Shown: positions 25,958 to 41,500 of the stretch, piece after piece | How positions within the stretch are numbered: the stretch's first letter is position 1 | Layout: each line of letters begins with the position of its first letter | Assembly: GCA_026874595.1 (NCBI GenBank) | Contig: CM049307.1 | Location: 75,802,643 to 75,866,642, forward strand | Source of the DNA: Sipunculus nudus | Lineage: Eukaryota > Annelida > Sipuncula > Golfingiida > Sipunculidae | Length of the DNA: 64,000 bases | Reading direction: 5' to 3' | Program-made: the position numbers and the translations under genes | Notes under the pieces: generated by a model | Databases searched by the model: none | Told to the model about the DNA's origin: nothing | The model's input: the letters and a program-made list of their open reading frames with translations, nothing else

Positions 25958-28900
25958 TAACATTTTTTATTTCTTAATTTTATATTTTTGAAATTCACAA
26001 GCTTATCGAGGAAGTTCATAAACTGTGACGTTAGTACCTTTACAACTTTACAAATATTAAAACTTGTGATTTTTAATTATTATATTCAAGTATTTGTGGA
26101 ACAGCCCCAACAATGGTCCAGTACAGCCCATATGTGTAGCTGTATCTACATAGTACAGAACACACATAGCCGACCAAAGAAATACAAGGGGACTTGCAAG
26201 AATGACAAAGTGGAAATATGAGAACAGAAGGGAGACATCTGCTGGATTTCAAACAAACCACAAGTGACAGAGACTGTGGAAAAGCAACTGATAATTTGAT
26301 TCAAGATGGCAGTATGTGGTCTGGATTTTTATTTCTCCAGTATAATTTCTCACTCAATTTGCATATTCACATGCACCTACACAGAGCATGAATATACTCA
26401 GTTCTGAAAATTACACAGAGCACACACTTCTTCTGGCCAATCATCACATCCTTTGTATTTACTGCTCTATTTCTCTTAATTAAACAAACCTTACTTCTTA
26501 CTCTATTATCACTTAGAGCAAAACCACCTCTGGCTCTAACTCCCTTAACAGTACTTGCTAGTCATTCTTCCTCTATCAGTGGATGAAACAATTTTTATAT
26601 ATTGCTCTATTTTCATTTTCAGTAATATTACAACTTCTTCTATGTTGACCTGCAGAATCATAAATTCCTGCTCTAACTTTCAAGATCAATGTATCTTGCC
26701 CTTAGTTCCAACTTCAGTGCTTTGCTTATAGCTCCAGCTATTTTTAATGTGAGAATTATCACATCTTGCACCGGGTTTCACAAAAAAATTAATTCATAAC
26801 TAATGTTTTCTGTAATACTGTGTTTAATCTATAATATCACCACTGGTTTTGTTGCCAAACTTATTATGCTAACATTGCCATAAAGTTTTCCCTTGTGCTC
26901 TCATAATCTGGGCTTCACTATATAATGTCATCATACATTTGTATTCTGTATCCTTAGTTCTAACATAGTAACTTACCTGCACACAACTGAACTGCTTACC
27001 TTACCCTTACTATAGCTTTACCTTATATTCTAACTGTTGTCATTAAAATATATCAATTATCAAATTAAATAAGGGTCAATGGTGGGAGAGACTACATCTC
27101 TCTTAAACAAAGGTGTATTATACCTATTTTACTTATTTATATCGGCAGACAAGCACAAAAATTCAACCCTTATAATAAGAAATATCACAAATTTTGAAGG
27201 TAGCATAGATCTGTCATAAACTTCTGTTCTGAAGTACAATTAACAAATATTGTTCACCGAGACGAAACTGTACACCAAATTCATCTTATTTAACATCACT
27301 TCAGTCACTGATGATCATGATTTAGTCAAGTCTGTATCTGTCTAACGGTCCAGTTATTGCAAAAAAACTTTTAAGACATTTTAAGAAAAAACACACAAAG
27401 AATTTTTCTGGAAGCTTAGATCTAAACCAACTCTTATCACAATTACATGTTGCTGTAAAGGGAGGCGTTCATACTATTTATCCTTTTTGTATACTCTCTT
27501 TCAAAGAGGGATAATTTGAAAAGTAGATGGCGACACTTACATTACAATTGTCACAAATAAATTCAAACAAAAGCTGAAAGTCAATAAGAAAACCAGAATT
27601 GTATCAAGTTTGAACACTAGATGGCACTAAAACATAATTACCATAAATAATATAACAGTAATTGTATTTCAAAGTGCCCCTTTCTAAATCAATGTCTTTA
27701 AGGTTCTATATCACAGTACTTATTAAAACTTCTGCATACAGTAATGACTAATTGGTTGCTGTGATGCCCCATTTTTGTGCATCATCAATTCACTGCAGTT
27801 CAACATTAAAACATGCAACGGTATCACTGAAACACAGACCCTCACCCCGTTGTTGTTTGTGCTTAACTATACTTAATACATCTTGATGTATCATTCTGTA
27901 GCATCAGTTGCATCACTGATACATCTTTTTGACAAATTCCACAGTTTATGATCAGCACATCAATATCCAAGTGTCAACCTGGATAACTGTATCATAAATG
28001 CCAGTTAACATATAGAGCACATATTGACCACAAATGCAGTGTTATTATGTGTTACAGGTGGATCAGACATCATTAGATTAGATGTTAATTGTCACTTGGA
28101 GCAGAGCTTTAAATTGGTGCTGGACCACTGGGATTTGCCAGCATTTTCCAAGTGCAGGCTCGAATAAAATGGTCAGCACCGACCCTTCTTGGCTGATATT
28201 ATCTTCATATCTCTAATGATCAAATAAAGGTAGCATTTTAGTATGAATAAAGCAAATATTTTTTGCAAACAGAAAGAATTATTGTTTCATCTAGTTAGTT
28301 CCATGTCACATATAGCTAGTAAATTCCAATGTGGGCTACCCTCAATGTATGATGACCATATATATATATATTTAATAATGATCTGAAATTTAACCATTTC
28401 GATCAGGTAAAACAGGTAGCTATATCATCTGCAGCAGCACATCAAGACATAAGCCAGTCAAGCTGTTTATACAGCTTCAATTTACAGCCACTACAGACAT
28501 ATCTTGAATAACAACACTGTCATTATCACGCTGCTGTCAGTACGGTAAGCTAGTAACAACATCCTCATCTCCTTATGTACTGAATAGGATAGTAAAGCTA
28601 TGCAAATGATGTCGAGTATGAAAAGAGACAATATATGAAAATCTAAAAAGAGATACATTTTGGTCTACAAGATGGAAGGATTTTCATGACACTCGCACTT
28701 GTTCATGATGTCACACTAGGGTACGTACGATTAACGGAGGGGCACCGATACAATGAGTGGCCAACGCCAGGGCCTCACAGCTGTAAAGTTCATTTGTGCA
28801 TGTGTACATCTGCCTTGTGCCTCCATCTCCACAGTCACGAAAAATAAAATGGTGGCAAAGGTAGAAAAAATACTGTAAAATAAAAACTTTTCATGAGCAT

Positions 28901-29587
28901 GTTATTTTCTTATAGTTTTACCAAAAGAACACTGTTTTTTTTTGGTAAAAATACAAATATACAAATATGTTCATTGAACACAGAAATTAGGAATTCTTGT
29001 AAATCCTGCTATATCTTTTTATAACAGTTATTTTGTTTTTGTTTCAGTAAAACCCAAAAATTTGTAGTTATCATTATTATTAGTCAATTTCTCCAAGGTA
29101 AATTGGGTAAAATCCCCCACTACATTCTGAAAGCCACCCTGTCATGGTGACCAACTATGGATGATGACCACCATTATTTGCTGTGACATTTTGTTGTAAA
29201 CAAGCAAACCTCAATTAAACAACAACTCCTGATGGTCTGGATGTGGTCAGAGTAGTGGGGTATCACTGTGTACTATTCATAATTAATATAACTTCATATA
29301 ACTATTATCATCAGCAAACTGGCTCAGCCTGTTGCAGCACAAGCACATGGGCAGAACGTAATATGACATGCTCACAGAAAGTTAAACCTTTCCATTTCAT
29401 GAAACTTAAATGCCATAAAAGTTCTGTTTTATAGAAGTGAACACCAAATGAAGACCAAGGCATATCCATTTATAATGCTGAAACTCCTAGCATCATGCTA
29501 AGCATCCCTTTGGGGGTTCATCTTCATCCCTCGACTCAGGACCAGTTTGTTCGTAATTTTCTGATGTGATAATGCCATGCAGATGTT

Positions 29588-32500
29588 TTACGAATCCAGT
29601 CTGTGGGTAACGGGGGGAAATTCACTGTCATCATTTAATTTGAGTTCTTCAAGACCAGCAGTTTGTTCTTCTGTTCTAAAATGATCCTCATTGTCCCGGA
29701 ATGGCTGAGATGTCTCTGCAACATATAAAGATCACCTTTACAAAATGTGCTGGTGGTAATGTAACAATACATCATTTTAATGTGAAGAGAGATGGAACAA
29801 AATCAGGTCACTGTTCATGTTTCTCTCTCTCTCCCTCTCTCTCTATCTCAAACTCTACATTTGTATTTAAATGCAGACACAAAACATTTAACTTTGAAAC
29901 GCATATGAAAATGCAGTTCTGAAGTGCAGTCTTTGAAAAGAAGCTTCCCTGATTAAGACTTGCGTTGTGATTTTTCAATATATTCTTCTAGAAAGAGAGA
30001 CAGATGGCCAGGCAGACAGAGAGACAAATATAAACAATATTCCGTGTACAAGATTATATTTTAATAGGGCTGTAACAATATATCACAGTACTTGATATAA
30101 TATAAATAAGATATCTCAGTTTGGATTCCATGCCAGTGTTCTTTGCTATTCAATGACATATGACCAATTATATTTCCAATTTAAAAATCCTCTAAAAAAT
30201 TCAAACCATACATAAAATTCAAAACTGATCATCATGCAGTTGTCTGTATAAGCTTCTAGTGTGACCAATAATGCCTCTGTCTCCTCCATTGGTTTTATCA
30301 TGTAGCAATTAGCCAATCGGATACAATACTGCTAGTTTCTGACCAATGACATCTCACCTTAGATGACTCATGAATATATGGCCCTGAGAGACACTGCTTT
30401 CTATTGGATGATCATATATTGACTACATATCAATACAGGAAAACCTGGCCATACCAGTATCAAATTTTACTTTCTGCATCTGAATGTATCATGCACTGAG
30501 TATCGTAACAGCCCTAAATTAAAATACATCAAACATATTTACATATATGGGAATGCAGTTGAATTGCATTTGCATTCTGTAAGCCATTAGCTTCAAGCAA
30601 ATACTGTGGTTGGCTTTATATTCACAAGATTGAAGTTTAACAATATTTCATTTCTCAATGTATCACAAGGGTTTCTTTTTCATGAACTCACCTGGCACAT
30701 ATTCTACGAGTAACAGACTATGACTTTTTAATGAATAGGAGTATAAATTTATACTTGATTTTATTTACTTAACTAGTTGCAGTAATGATGTGAGTCTATC
30801 AAGTCTATCAAATATACTCATGTTTGGACCATAACTGCCTCAGTCAAGAGGGTATGCACTCATCCCATTTGTGTGTTTGTTCATAAGATAACTCACAAAA
30901 TTATTAACGGAATCTCACAAAATTTTCAGGCCATTTCTGGAATGGGCCAATGAAGAATCAATTAGATTTTGGTGTTGATAAAGCACATGATCCGGATTCA
31001 GAATATCATCAAGGAATATTCACAAATGCACAGCCACTTATGCATGAGTGACCCTGGGAATATGTGCCAAATAAGTGAATGCAAACACTGTTTTGGGGAG
31101 CATCCCACATTAAGGTGCCTAGACATGGCAGAGGTTTGGATTCCTCAGAATGCAGATTCCTAGTTAATCATGCTTTCCTAGTCCGATGCATAGAGTAGGT
31201 TGCTAATAAGAGGACAACGTTTTATGAACAACTCACCTTGTCAAGATAGGTGGGATGACTAATTTGGTCATTGTATAAACTAGTGGTATTATGTTAATTT
31301 TGACGTGCGACCTGTAACATCTGGGTTTCAGTGTGTATGCAAAATGGCAGCCTACATAAGTGGTTTTGAGAAATTTTGGGAGAAAGAAACCTGTCAGGGT
31401 TAAATATAGGAGAGGGGATGCAACACACCAGTACTCTGTGGACAATGTCCAGAAGGGAATCTATCTTATGAGAGAATTTAGTGGCTAGAAGACTTGTTCC
31501 AGCAAATTTTAGAAGGGAATAACACCTTTTTAGGACCACACCCAAATGCTCAAATAATAGTAGGATTACTGCATTCCATGTATGCTGTTTTATTCATGAA
31601 AGCATCTTTATCATAATTTTAACCATTTCATGATTACCATAAATCTGAAACCTTCACAAATATGAAGCCAACCACAGAATATGGATGTTCCAAAATTTAT
31701 ATGAGCTGTATTTAATTTTTTTAAAAGAAAATATATAATTACAAATGATACAATCACGTGATGAAAACATGCCTGAGTTGAGGTCATGCAGGATAAAGTC
31801 ACAGCACTCCTTCAAGCTACGACAGGTGTTAGTTAATACACTAATATTAAAATGTGCCAGGTAATCCATAGATTGGCTCCTGCTCATAAGCACTGTGCAC
31901 CTCTACTCAAATGAAAGCAAATGGTTATTCCAAAAACTAGGAAGATTGGGCAAATCCAAAATGCATTAGAAGTTTATGTGTCGGCAAAAGTGTAGGTAGA
32001 AACCAGTGTGTGAATTCCAAAGTTAGTCAAATATGGTTAGGTGAAACTTTGGTAACTTGTAACCATGGTTATCTGTGACCATGGTAATTGTTTATAAGTT
32101 TTTCATCAAAATTATTTCCCTTATACAGTCACTTGAAAGTCAGCACTTCAGCATTATGAAAAGGTACATACTCCCAAGACACCCTTAAGCTGTCTTTATT
32201 TACAATAGTCTGGTATAACGGCTTACTTGGATAATATCCAAATATGAATTTAGGCACCATATGGAGGGACTGCATCCACTTACATACATGATGTGTATAA
32301 TGTAAACCGCATCTAAGAAAAAATGTCTGTTTCCCGTTTTTCAAGGAAGCAATATAGCTGCACTAATAACACAGGTTTATACAGACACTGTGTAGTTCAG
32401 ATATAACATGTATATAAAGATTGTTCAGAAAAGCAGCAAAATGTTTTAAGGTACAGCCAGAGAGGTTTATTTACATTTATGGTATAATTCTAGAGCAATT

Positions 32501-35500
32501 ATGGAGGTATCAATAAGCAGGAGTGATTACTTGGGGCTCAGGGGCTGTGAGTTGATGCTTGTAACCTTCAGGTTGCGTAAACCTAATAGCACACACTCCT
32601 GTTATGTGAATGCAGGATTTCATCCAGAAGAGAGACTGGGCTTTGATGTGATTGGCTGGTGCAAAATGTGACATCACAGGCAAAATTTAGAAATGACTTA
32701 AATCTAGCAACACATGTTGTTTTAATTCTTCCCTGAAAATTTGGTGCTGACATTGTCAGAAATACTAAGCTTTTGATGAGATCTAGAATTTTTAGTCACA
32801 GGTTATTTTCCTGTGTGTGACGTCACTGGCATGTTGACAGTGCTCATATATGTGCCAATTGTTCTTGAACAAATCACACCTCATGGTTTTTGTGGTAAAA
32901 TAAATAGAAAAAATGTTTTTCCTCCAGGAATTAGGTTCAGTTTATATGAAACTATAGTAATATTTTTTATAGGCAATCGGTTATATGGAATACGTTTGCT
33001 TGACCAGAAATGATAAGAAACCTCGCACCTATGTTTCTGGTTTCCTGCTGGTGCCAGCATATTGCTCTCATGTTATAGCCTGTCGTTCTTGTTGATTCCG
33101 TCAGTTTCACTTGACAATGCTGCTATCAAGACATTTAATTCTATAAAATTATATTAATTTTTAAGTTGAAATGACTATAATGTAACCTTGTGGGTAACTT
33201 GGTGTTACAACAGCATTTAAAAAAACTCTGATGATTTTTTCAGGAAAAGCTGGGTAAAAATTAATGATTATTCATGCACAGGCATGGCCACTTGTTTGAC
33301 TACATTGCAGCGTGTCAGGAATCAGCATCAGTAGCAAGGATAACAGCAAAACTTCATAAGAAAAGTAGAATTAACAATGAAGCTGTGTGGTAAGTCAGAT
33401 ATAATCAGAATTTTACCAGGTACCATAATCAGGTATTATTCTATATCACTAATAATGCGCTGTTTAGAGCTGAACATGCTAGGACTGTGTGCATAAAACA
33501 TGCTGGTCAGATATTTTGACTTCAGGAATTACTTAACACACTATTGATTTTCATGTGGTATAAATAAACAATACAAATATCAATGAATTTCAGATATATA
33601 TGATAATATTAATTAATAACTGTTGTATTAGTCATACAAAAATAACAAATCCACATCACATTTTTTATGCAGTTAGCTGTATAAGCATAAAATACAGAAC
33701 TAATATTGGGAAATCTGAATACTTCAGTAAAAGGAAACATTTAACATGATACAAAAAATACCAAGGAATAAAAATCTAAAAAAAAACACCTTGGAATTGA
33801 AGCCTCAGGAGTCTAAAGGCTCATCAAAAACTTCCACCAAAGAACAGCATTAGAAAGCTAGGGGAAGAGGTAAAATTTTAGCAGACCTAATAAGATAATT
33901 GTGCTAATTCAGTTGTTAAAGGATTTTGAACCCTTTGTGTGGTGGAGTGTTCTTTTGTTCAGTCTGTACTCTGTGGGTATGTGTAATATCTGAAAACAGA
34001 TTTTGTGGATTTTAATAAAAAGTGACATGGAGGTTTAAGTATAGTATGCACATCTACAAGTGATTAAATTTTGGTAAAATCAGTGATGTATTCGAGTCCA
34101 CACAATGCAAGTCTAAGTGCAAGTATGAGTTCAATTGTGAGTCCTTGAGGATCAAGTCGAAGTCCACCTTTTTGAGTCTGAGTCATTTGGAATCCAGGTT
34201 CAAAAACAATAAAAATCTCCTTAGTTTTAGAAATATAAAATGGAAATTTGATTTTTATGTAACTTTACAAATGCTTTTTACTTGAATGTTTAGTTTCATT
34301 TTGAATAGTTCCCAATGCAGAGATAAAGCTTGCTACATATAGTCTTTAAAAGTATATATGTGATAGTGTCTTTTAACTGGACTAGAGTTGGACTTGGTCT
34401 GATTTCTCAAGTACCTCAGAATCCAAGTACACGTCCAAGTTCAGGACCTTTGAGTCCAAGTCCCTGAAATGTGGACTCGAGTCCAGACTCAAGTCAAAAT
34501 CTGGACTTGAGTTCTACATCACTGGAGTAAATCCTTGAGAAAACTAGAATACGGGTAGTCAACATACAACAACGTGTATCTGACAAAATCAGAGGGGTAT
34601 TGGTGAAGTGAGGGATGGATTGAGTGGTAAGGGGAAAAAGAGTGAGTAGACAGGGAAAAATATGAAAAACCTCCAAGAAATTACAAGAAATTGTAGGTGG
34701 AAATTACAAGGGATACATGTGTATCCAGAAACATGTATCCAGGACTTTTTCTGTTTGGATTTTATCAGTTGTGATTATAAGTCAGAGTACCGGTAATGCT
34801 TTTTACTTTTTAGAATTCAATATTATTGTACAATCAACTACATGCTGTTTAACAAGTCCAAGATCTATGGATATGCACAATTTCAGGCCAATACAGCAAA
34901 TCACTCCTGAGAAAAGGGCAGGTAACGCCACCTGTCTGGTTTACAAAAAACTTTCCAAGATGGATCAACAAGCCAAATTTTAGACCAATACAATGAACTG
35001 TTCCTGAGATATGAGCAATTTTCACCCAAAGCATATGTACGGATGGACACCCCACAAAAATGATTGCAGATGGTGCCAACAGTCTTTTTTATGCGATCGA
35101 GGTGTCGAGGATCTATGGACATCCACAATTTCAACCCAATACACCAAACAACCACTATGACGAACAGATGGCAAATGCAAAGATGGATGCTACGCAAAAA
35201 AAGGTTCTGTAGGTGGCGCCATTAGGGGATGGAGAGATCGAAGATCTATACATTGCACATTAAAGATTCATACATTGAACCACTCCTGAAATATGGGCTG
35301 TTATCTAAAAGACACCCAGATTCATACAGCACAGAAAGGATTGCAGGTGGTGCCACCTGTCTTTGTTACTCACAACTACATAGGTGAGGGAAAAATTATG
35401 CCGGGTTTCGAAAGATCAGTCCAAGGGTCTCAGAGGAGTACTACTGAAACGAACGTGAAGGGGCCGTGAAACCAGTGCAAAAACATACCGGTTGTATCCA

Positions 35501-38500
35501 CAAAATTTTGTTTTGGCAGATACAATAAGCCCAGGGTGAGCGCTTTTTAGGTTTTGGCAGCACGCTTTGTGGTGTCACACTGTTCAATGATGTCACTTGA
35601 TGTGCAAAGGTGAAAGGTTGCAGAGAGTCTGCATACAGCATGCATGGTTATGAGTTTTGATTGCGTATGTATTCATGGGCAACAACACACCACCAAGGTT
35701 CCAAGAAGGATTGTCTAAAAACACACTCTTTAAACATATGGTTAAATGTTGGTAAATACTGGTAAATACAGAACATCCCAGGGCACCATTTAAGCATTGG
35801 AAATTCAATCTCTCAAAGACCTGTGCCAATAAAAAGTCACAATATGAGGGACTTTTGGTAAATAATTCAGCCAAGGTCTAATTAATATTATTTATCTACT
35901 GAAACCAACACAAGAACAATAACAGTTACACCACAATAAATAAATTTTGTCATGACAAAAGTAGATTTAAATTTATGAGTAAGGTGAAATTAGGGTAATT
36001 TTTCTTAATTTTATCAGAACTATGTGCTGAAGGCATTATTCAGTATTATGTCAACTCACGGTCTGAATCAGGATTTGGGCTGGACCAGATCCTGATCAGG
36101 GTTTGGACTGGTCAGAATCCTGATCTGGTTTTGGTCTGGACCAATCGCCGGCTGGTCCAGATAAGGATCTTGGCCTTCACATATATATATTTATTAGCTC
36201 TGTAGAATAAAAATATAAATTAATTAAAACTAAATGTTGGAAGCGCTGCCTAAAAATGTGTATCCTCCTTGTGTATCATGGTACTCTGTGTGGCAAGTAC
36301 AAATGAAAGTGGTGGACAGTCCATTCCAGATCATGCGACCCTAGCTAGGTGATAAATAAAAGTGCTGCGGGTTACCGAGCAATCTACCACCACATTCCAC
36401 CTGCACCTTGAAGGAGTGCCGCTCGTATACCGTACCTGCCGCTATTTTCTCAAGCATGTTTGTCTCTCTCTCCTCCTCCTCGCGCTTCACTATGCTTGCA
36501 TAGCTTTTGCCGCCTGTAACCGGCTTACCTGGGGGTGTGGCACCTTGTAGGGTGGGCTCTGCTGGCTGGGCGCCTCCGGGGGCTGTCAGCGGTCTATCCT
36601 GTGGGGCACTTACCTCCCCACCCCCTGTCGCCCCCTCCACAAGGCCGTCAAGTCTGTAATACAAACTGTAATGTCAACAGTAAAGCAAACACAAGTCAGT
36701 ACTAAAAACAGTAATACAAAGGAAAAATTAAAGAACTACTCTGTAACATAAACATAACCAAAACAGAAAATCAAATTCAAAATTTAAAGTAATACAACAA
36801 ACATCTGATATGTAATATAAGCCACACAATCAGAACAGCAAAAACATAGTCTATAACAACACTGTAGTACCAAAAACTAAACAAACTTTACACTGTTCCA
36901 AACACACAGTAACAGTTTTACTACAAACAGTAACACAAGAAGACTGCAATACAAACAGTTACATTAAAATATTTCATTCAATACATACAAAGTATACCAA
37001 ACATAGGTAAACATCCCAACATGCCCCCAAAGGGTGTTATGTTTTATGAATAGAAAGCACAAATTGTAAACAGAAACAGAAACAGAAAGAACAAAAGAGA
37101 AAATAGTAAATAGAAACAAGCATGACAGAACACAATGAGTTTGTATAACATCTGTGTAATTAACAATAAACAAACAAAAAAGTCTAACACAAACTTTAAC
37201 ACAGTATTACAAATGGAAAGCCGCACACAATTGTAAAACAAACAATGAACAGTAAACAAATATAAATACCAAAACACAAATAATCATGAAACTGTTCTAC
37301 AACTAGTAAGAAAAGGCTAATTATACCATTTAGTAATGACACTAATAGAAAGCTAACATTCAGTGAAACAGTGAAACAATTGTAAAGTAGTATTGTAGTG
37401 AGTATTGTAAACAGTGAACTAAAGTACAGTCAGTAAAAAAAGTACAAATTTTAACCTGTAATGCAAACATAGAAGGAGGAACACAGAAAAGCTCAAGTAT
37501 AAAAGTATATATAAAATTATTTCTTCTATATATATATATAAATGTTATGATTTTTTTTCATGACTTTTTTCACTTTATTTAAATTCATGACTTTACTGAA
37601 GTACTTAAATTTCACATATCAAATTTCATGAGTTTTTTCTAACATGCTTTCAAGTGTTTTGGCCCTCTATCACAACGGTCACAATACTCCACAATCTTGA
37701 GTCATAACAGATGTCATCTGGAGTCACAACACTGTCACCCGAAGAGTCACAAGACTTATCTAGAGTCACAGAAATCACAATTAGAATAATTTAGAATCAC
37801 AGGACTACGATCTGGAGTCACAAGTCTGTCACCTGGGGTCATAACACTGTCACCTGGAGTCACAGGAGCCAATCATTTGAAGAAACAACACAGATATCTA
37901 GAGTCACCAGACCTTTACCTTGAGCTATACCCCCGGTAGGAGTTAGTATGCCTTGCGAAACTAATATGCACACCACAGGGTGCAAGTCAAAATTGAAGCA
38001 TTATAAGATGGTTTTAAGCATCTGAGATGAGTTCTACAAAATTACTGAAAATCATGTTTGTTAATAAGAATTAATTTAAAATTAGCTTCTCTCTTATAAT
38101 AAGCAGTAACTGATGATATTTGTCTCTACATACGCTGACCACTTACCTGTGTTGTTTGAGTAGTGTACATTCGCCGCCCTCCACAGGATCAAGGTTATAT
38201 ATATACAGGTAGCCATCTTGTGATGCCACAAGGATGCGGGGCAGCTTCTGCATCCTGTTGGAGACACACCAGAAAATATAAGGGATGATGATTGAACAGA
38301 TGATAATATGACATAAGCTGGGATTAACAGATGGTGTTAATATCTGTGATGTCTGTCACTAACAGAGGTCTCTCTACTCTTCTCAGATTCTTCTGTTACA
38401 AGCACAATTTTCATAAGCATGTAAAATTTCAGGACAATCCACATACCAATTGTTGAGAAAATTGCATAATTGCCAGTCTAGATATACCAAGAAATATACT

Positions 38501-41500
38501 AAATATACTTCTAAAAATATGTGAGATGATTCTATAAACAACTTTTATGCCAAAAGGTAACATATTGTTAAGTACTCTGCACTAAGGAGACAGCTTCTGC
38601 ATTAATATGACCTTGAGGTTAAAGGTGACTAGTTTTGAAAACTTTGTCAGAAAAATTCTGTGTATCAATTTGGAGGTAAAGATGTAAATTATTCTAAAAG
38701 TTTACTGTAAAACCAGGATACTGGGTGAAACAATTTGTTTATCAAATTCGGGGGAAAAATATGCAATAATTTCAAACAGTTAAGAGTCTGACTTTCACAG
38801 TGCTAAAAGCATGTTTTCAGTTTGTAGCTCACAGAATATGGGTCACTAAGATCTTAGTTTCCAAAGAGATATTACAAGGACCAGTCTGATTTATGCATGA
38901 CTTCTCTAGGTCTAAAGTTAATGGTTTGTGTGCTGCTACTGAAAAATAGGATAGCCAGATGGTCAGACCACTGGATGGAGGGACAATGGACAAAGACCAA
39001 ACACTATAGCTCAGCATGCATGACTGAAAGTCAGCTGATCTATAAGTCAAACAAACATGTTACAAAAACCCAAGAAATCAAATGTTACATTGATGCAGGG
39101 GAGAAAAAATCATTTCAATGTAAATATTTAGTTATGCTTCTGATGTTTATAAACAGATTAAACAGATACTCACATTGCAAACACACAGACGTTTTTCATG
39201 CCAGCACTGGGTAGTCGAGCTAAAGCATGGTCTCTCTCTTGGTTAAACATCTCTGTTACCCCACTGGGCAGGTAATTTGCTGAAGTTTTTAATGCTTGGC
39301 CGACATATCCCATCCACCCCTGGGGCTCTTCTGTTGGCCTGGAACATGAAATCGAAATCCTTAACTTTGTGACATTGAAGGTTGCACTACAGGTCAGCTC
39401 TGCCCACCAGAACAAGGGTGGCACTGATTACATGTATCTGCTGGGGTTGGACTTTTATCATGTTCAGATGTTCACACTTCAGACTTCCTCAAATATATAT
39501 GAATAACCATGGTCTTGACCAGGTCGGGACAAAATTAATCAGACACTGCTCTGGGATTAGTTATTCTTACCATCAAAACAACCCAAAGGCAAACAGTAGC
39601 AGTCAGTCTGATATGGTCTGTTTATGTCAGATTACGAGAGTGTCTGATTAAAATTGTAAGGAACCAAAACACTGGATTTTTCTTCACTCCCTATAAGTAA
39701 CTGGATAACAACCAGACTATAAACTAGTTACCTTTTACACTGATGAAGGTGCAGGACACTAATCCAACAAGCATCACTGCTTTAACCACAGGCCTTTTGA
39801 ATTCATCATTAAAACATGTCTGAATTGCCCCTATATAGCCTAATACTGTCCATAATAATATTAAAAGGTAAGAAACCACAGCCCGAGAACCCCCAACAAC
39901 CTGCAGTATAAACTATCCTTGACTGGAAATGGATAATTTATATTGCAGGTCACTTGGGGTTCTTTTGCTTGAATTCAATGTCTGTCTACACAATTTCATA
40001 GTATTACCACACATTTAACTACCAAGTTCATACAAATCAGAGTACAGGTATATATATATTTATTTACCTATCTTTTGAAGTGTCTAGTTTGAACACATGT
40101 ACTGTTTCAGTATTACTAGATGAACACAGGAACAAGGAGTCTGGACTGAAGGATAACGAGAATATGCTCGCACACCTGAAAACACAGAAAAAAATCAAGT
40201 ATAGTAAATACTTATATATAATAAAAACAACAAGAATGATGAATATATAAGATACCAACGTCAGAAACATATTTCAAAAACATTTTTCAAAGGTAGTATA
40301 GGTAGTATATTCAAGTAAGTTTTTTCGGGGGGGGGGGGGGGGGTTGGGTGTTACCTCAAGATCAGGGTTTCAGGAGTTGTCACTTCACCATAATCACAGG
40401 CAAGGCAAGGAATAAGCTTCAATATGGATTGCATTACAGCTGATGATGGTGGAAATTGCCAAAGGCTGCCATTGTGGGTACAGAAGTATGGTTATGATGT
40501 TGATGTCTTATGTAACTTTTGGTTCTACCTGATTTAAATAAAAACTTGAATATTCATACATAATTTTGTGACACACTCGCACGATCTGACCCAAAGTTTA
40601 CAACAGATTAAACTTAATCTCAAGATTAAAATGATATTACATATACCTATGACAAAATGTACCCTTTGGGTCAAAACAGATCATTTAAGTCCTTCTAATA
40701 TCTTCACTTATTGAACAAGTGATGAAGAAAACCATTAACACTGTTTTCACATATAATTCATTTACATATTAATTTGGTCCTACAGAATGGTTAATGCCTT
40801 TATCAAAACATATGAAAGATTCCTAAAATGATCAGACCCTCAAAGTCCTGAGGTTAGTCACCTTTTCATGCCTCTTCTGAATTCAAACACTTTTTGGCCC
40901 TCAGGTATTGAGAACACCCGAATCACAGTTCCCTGTAATCAGCAAGCAAACAGTAAAACAACAACACCACAGGAGTGTATATGTAATATGACAAATCAGG
41001 GGTCAAAATGCCGCCTTTCCGCCTGTCTTAGACAGACAAACATGTGCACAAAAAAACATTTTTCGTTTTGTACCAATCTGTTGGAAAGGTGAACACCTTG
41101 ATGTTTTCCACATTAGTAGCTGATAAGTAGAAACATGCATATGACACAAAAACCAAATATTTCACAGGTGGTGTTCCACTGACTCCTTATATTTCCTATA
41201 AAATGGTCTATAATTTCTTGTATTCTCCATCATTTAGGCACTCATGTCTTATATTTCCCTCTTTTGATCCACAGCACATTCGTGTTTCTGATATAACAGT
41301 GTTACTATTGAAAACACTCAGTTCTTTTTGGACACAAGTGTGCATGTAAGATGGCAGAATCAGGTTTACACTGAAGGATCTGTGACTGTAAGTTTGATAA
41401 GATGGTAAGATGAACCTTTAGCAAGAGGCTTATTTTTTGTGGAAAGGCAAACCAGTATTAATGCCTTTAGCCCCTGCTGACAATCTGTGTATCTGTAAGC

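Larger units (their letters stand above)
19080..29587. other. Intergenic interval between convergent 3' ends; no protein-coding gene recognised
   Basis: This 10.5 kb holds the presumed 3' UTRs of NPLOC4 (plus) and WIPI2 (minus), old interspersed repeats (for example about 21040-21700, starting GTGCATCTGTCCGTCCATT), a LINE remnant near 22.2 kb and simple repeats. ORFs are short and AT-rich, without family motifs or splice-bounded conservation that I could see. Confidence 0.6.

Noticed and set aside
36050-36180. CTGGACCAG/CTGATC-rich stretch as a regulatory palindrome cluster
   Set aside because: It looks like a small degenerate local repeat; nothing ties it to a gene signal.
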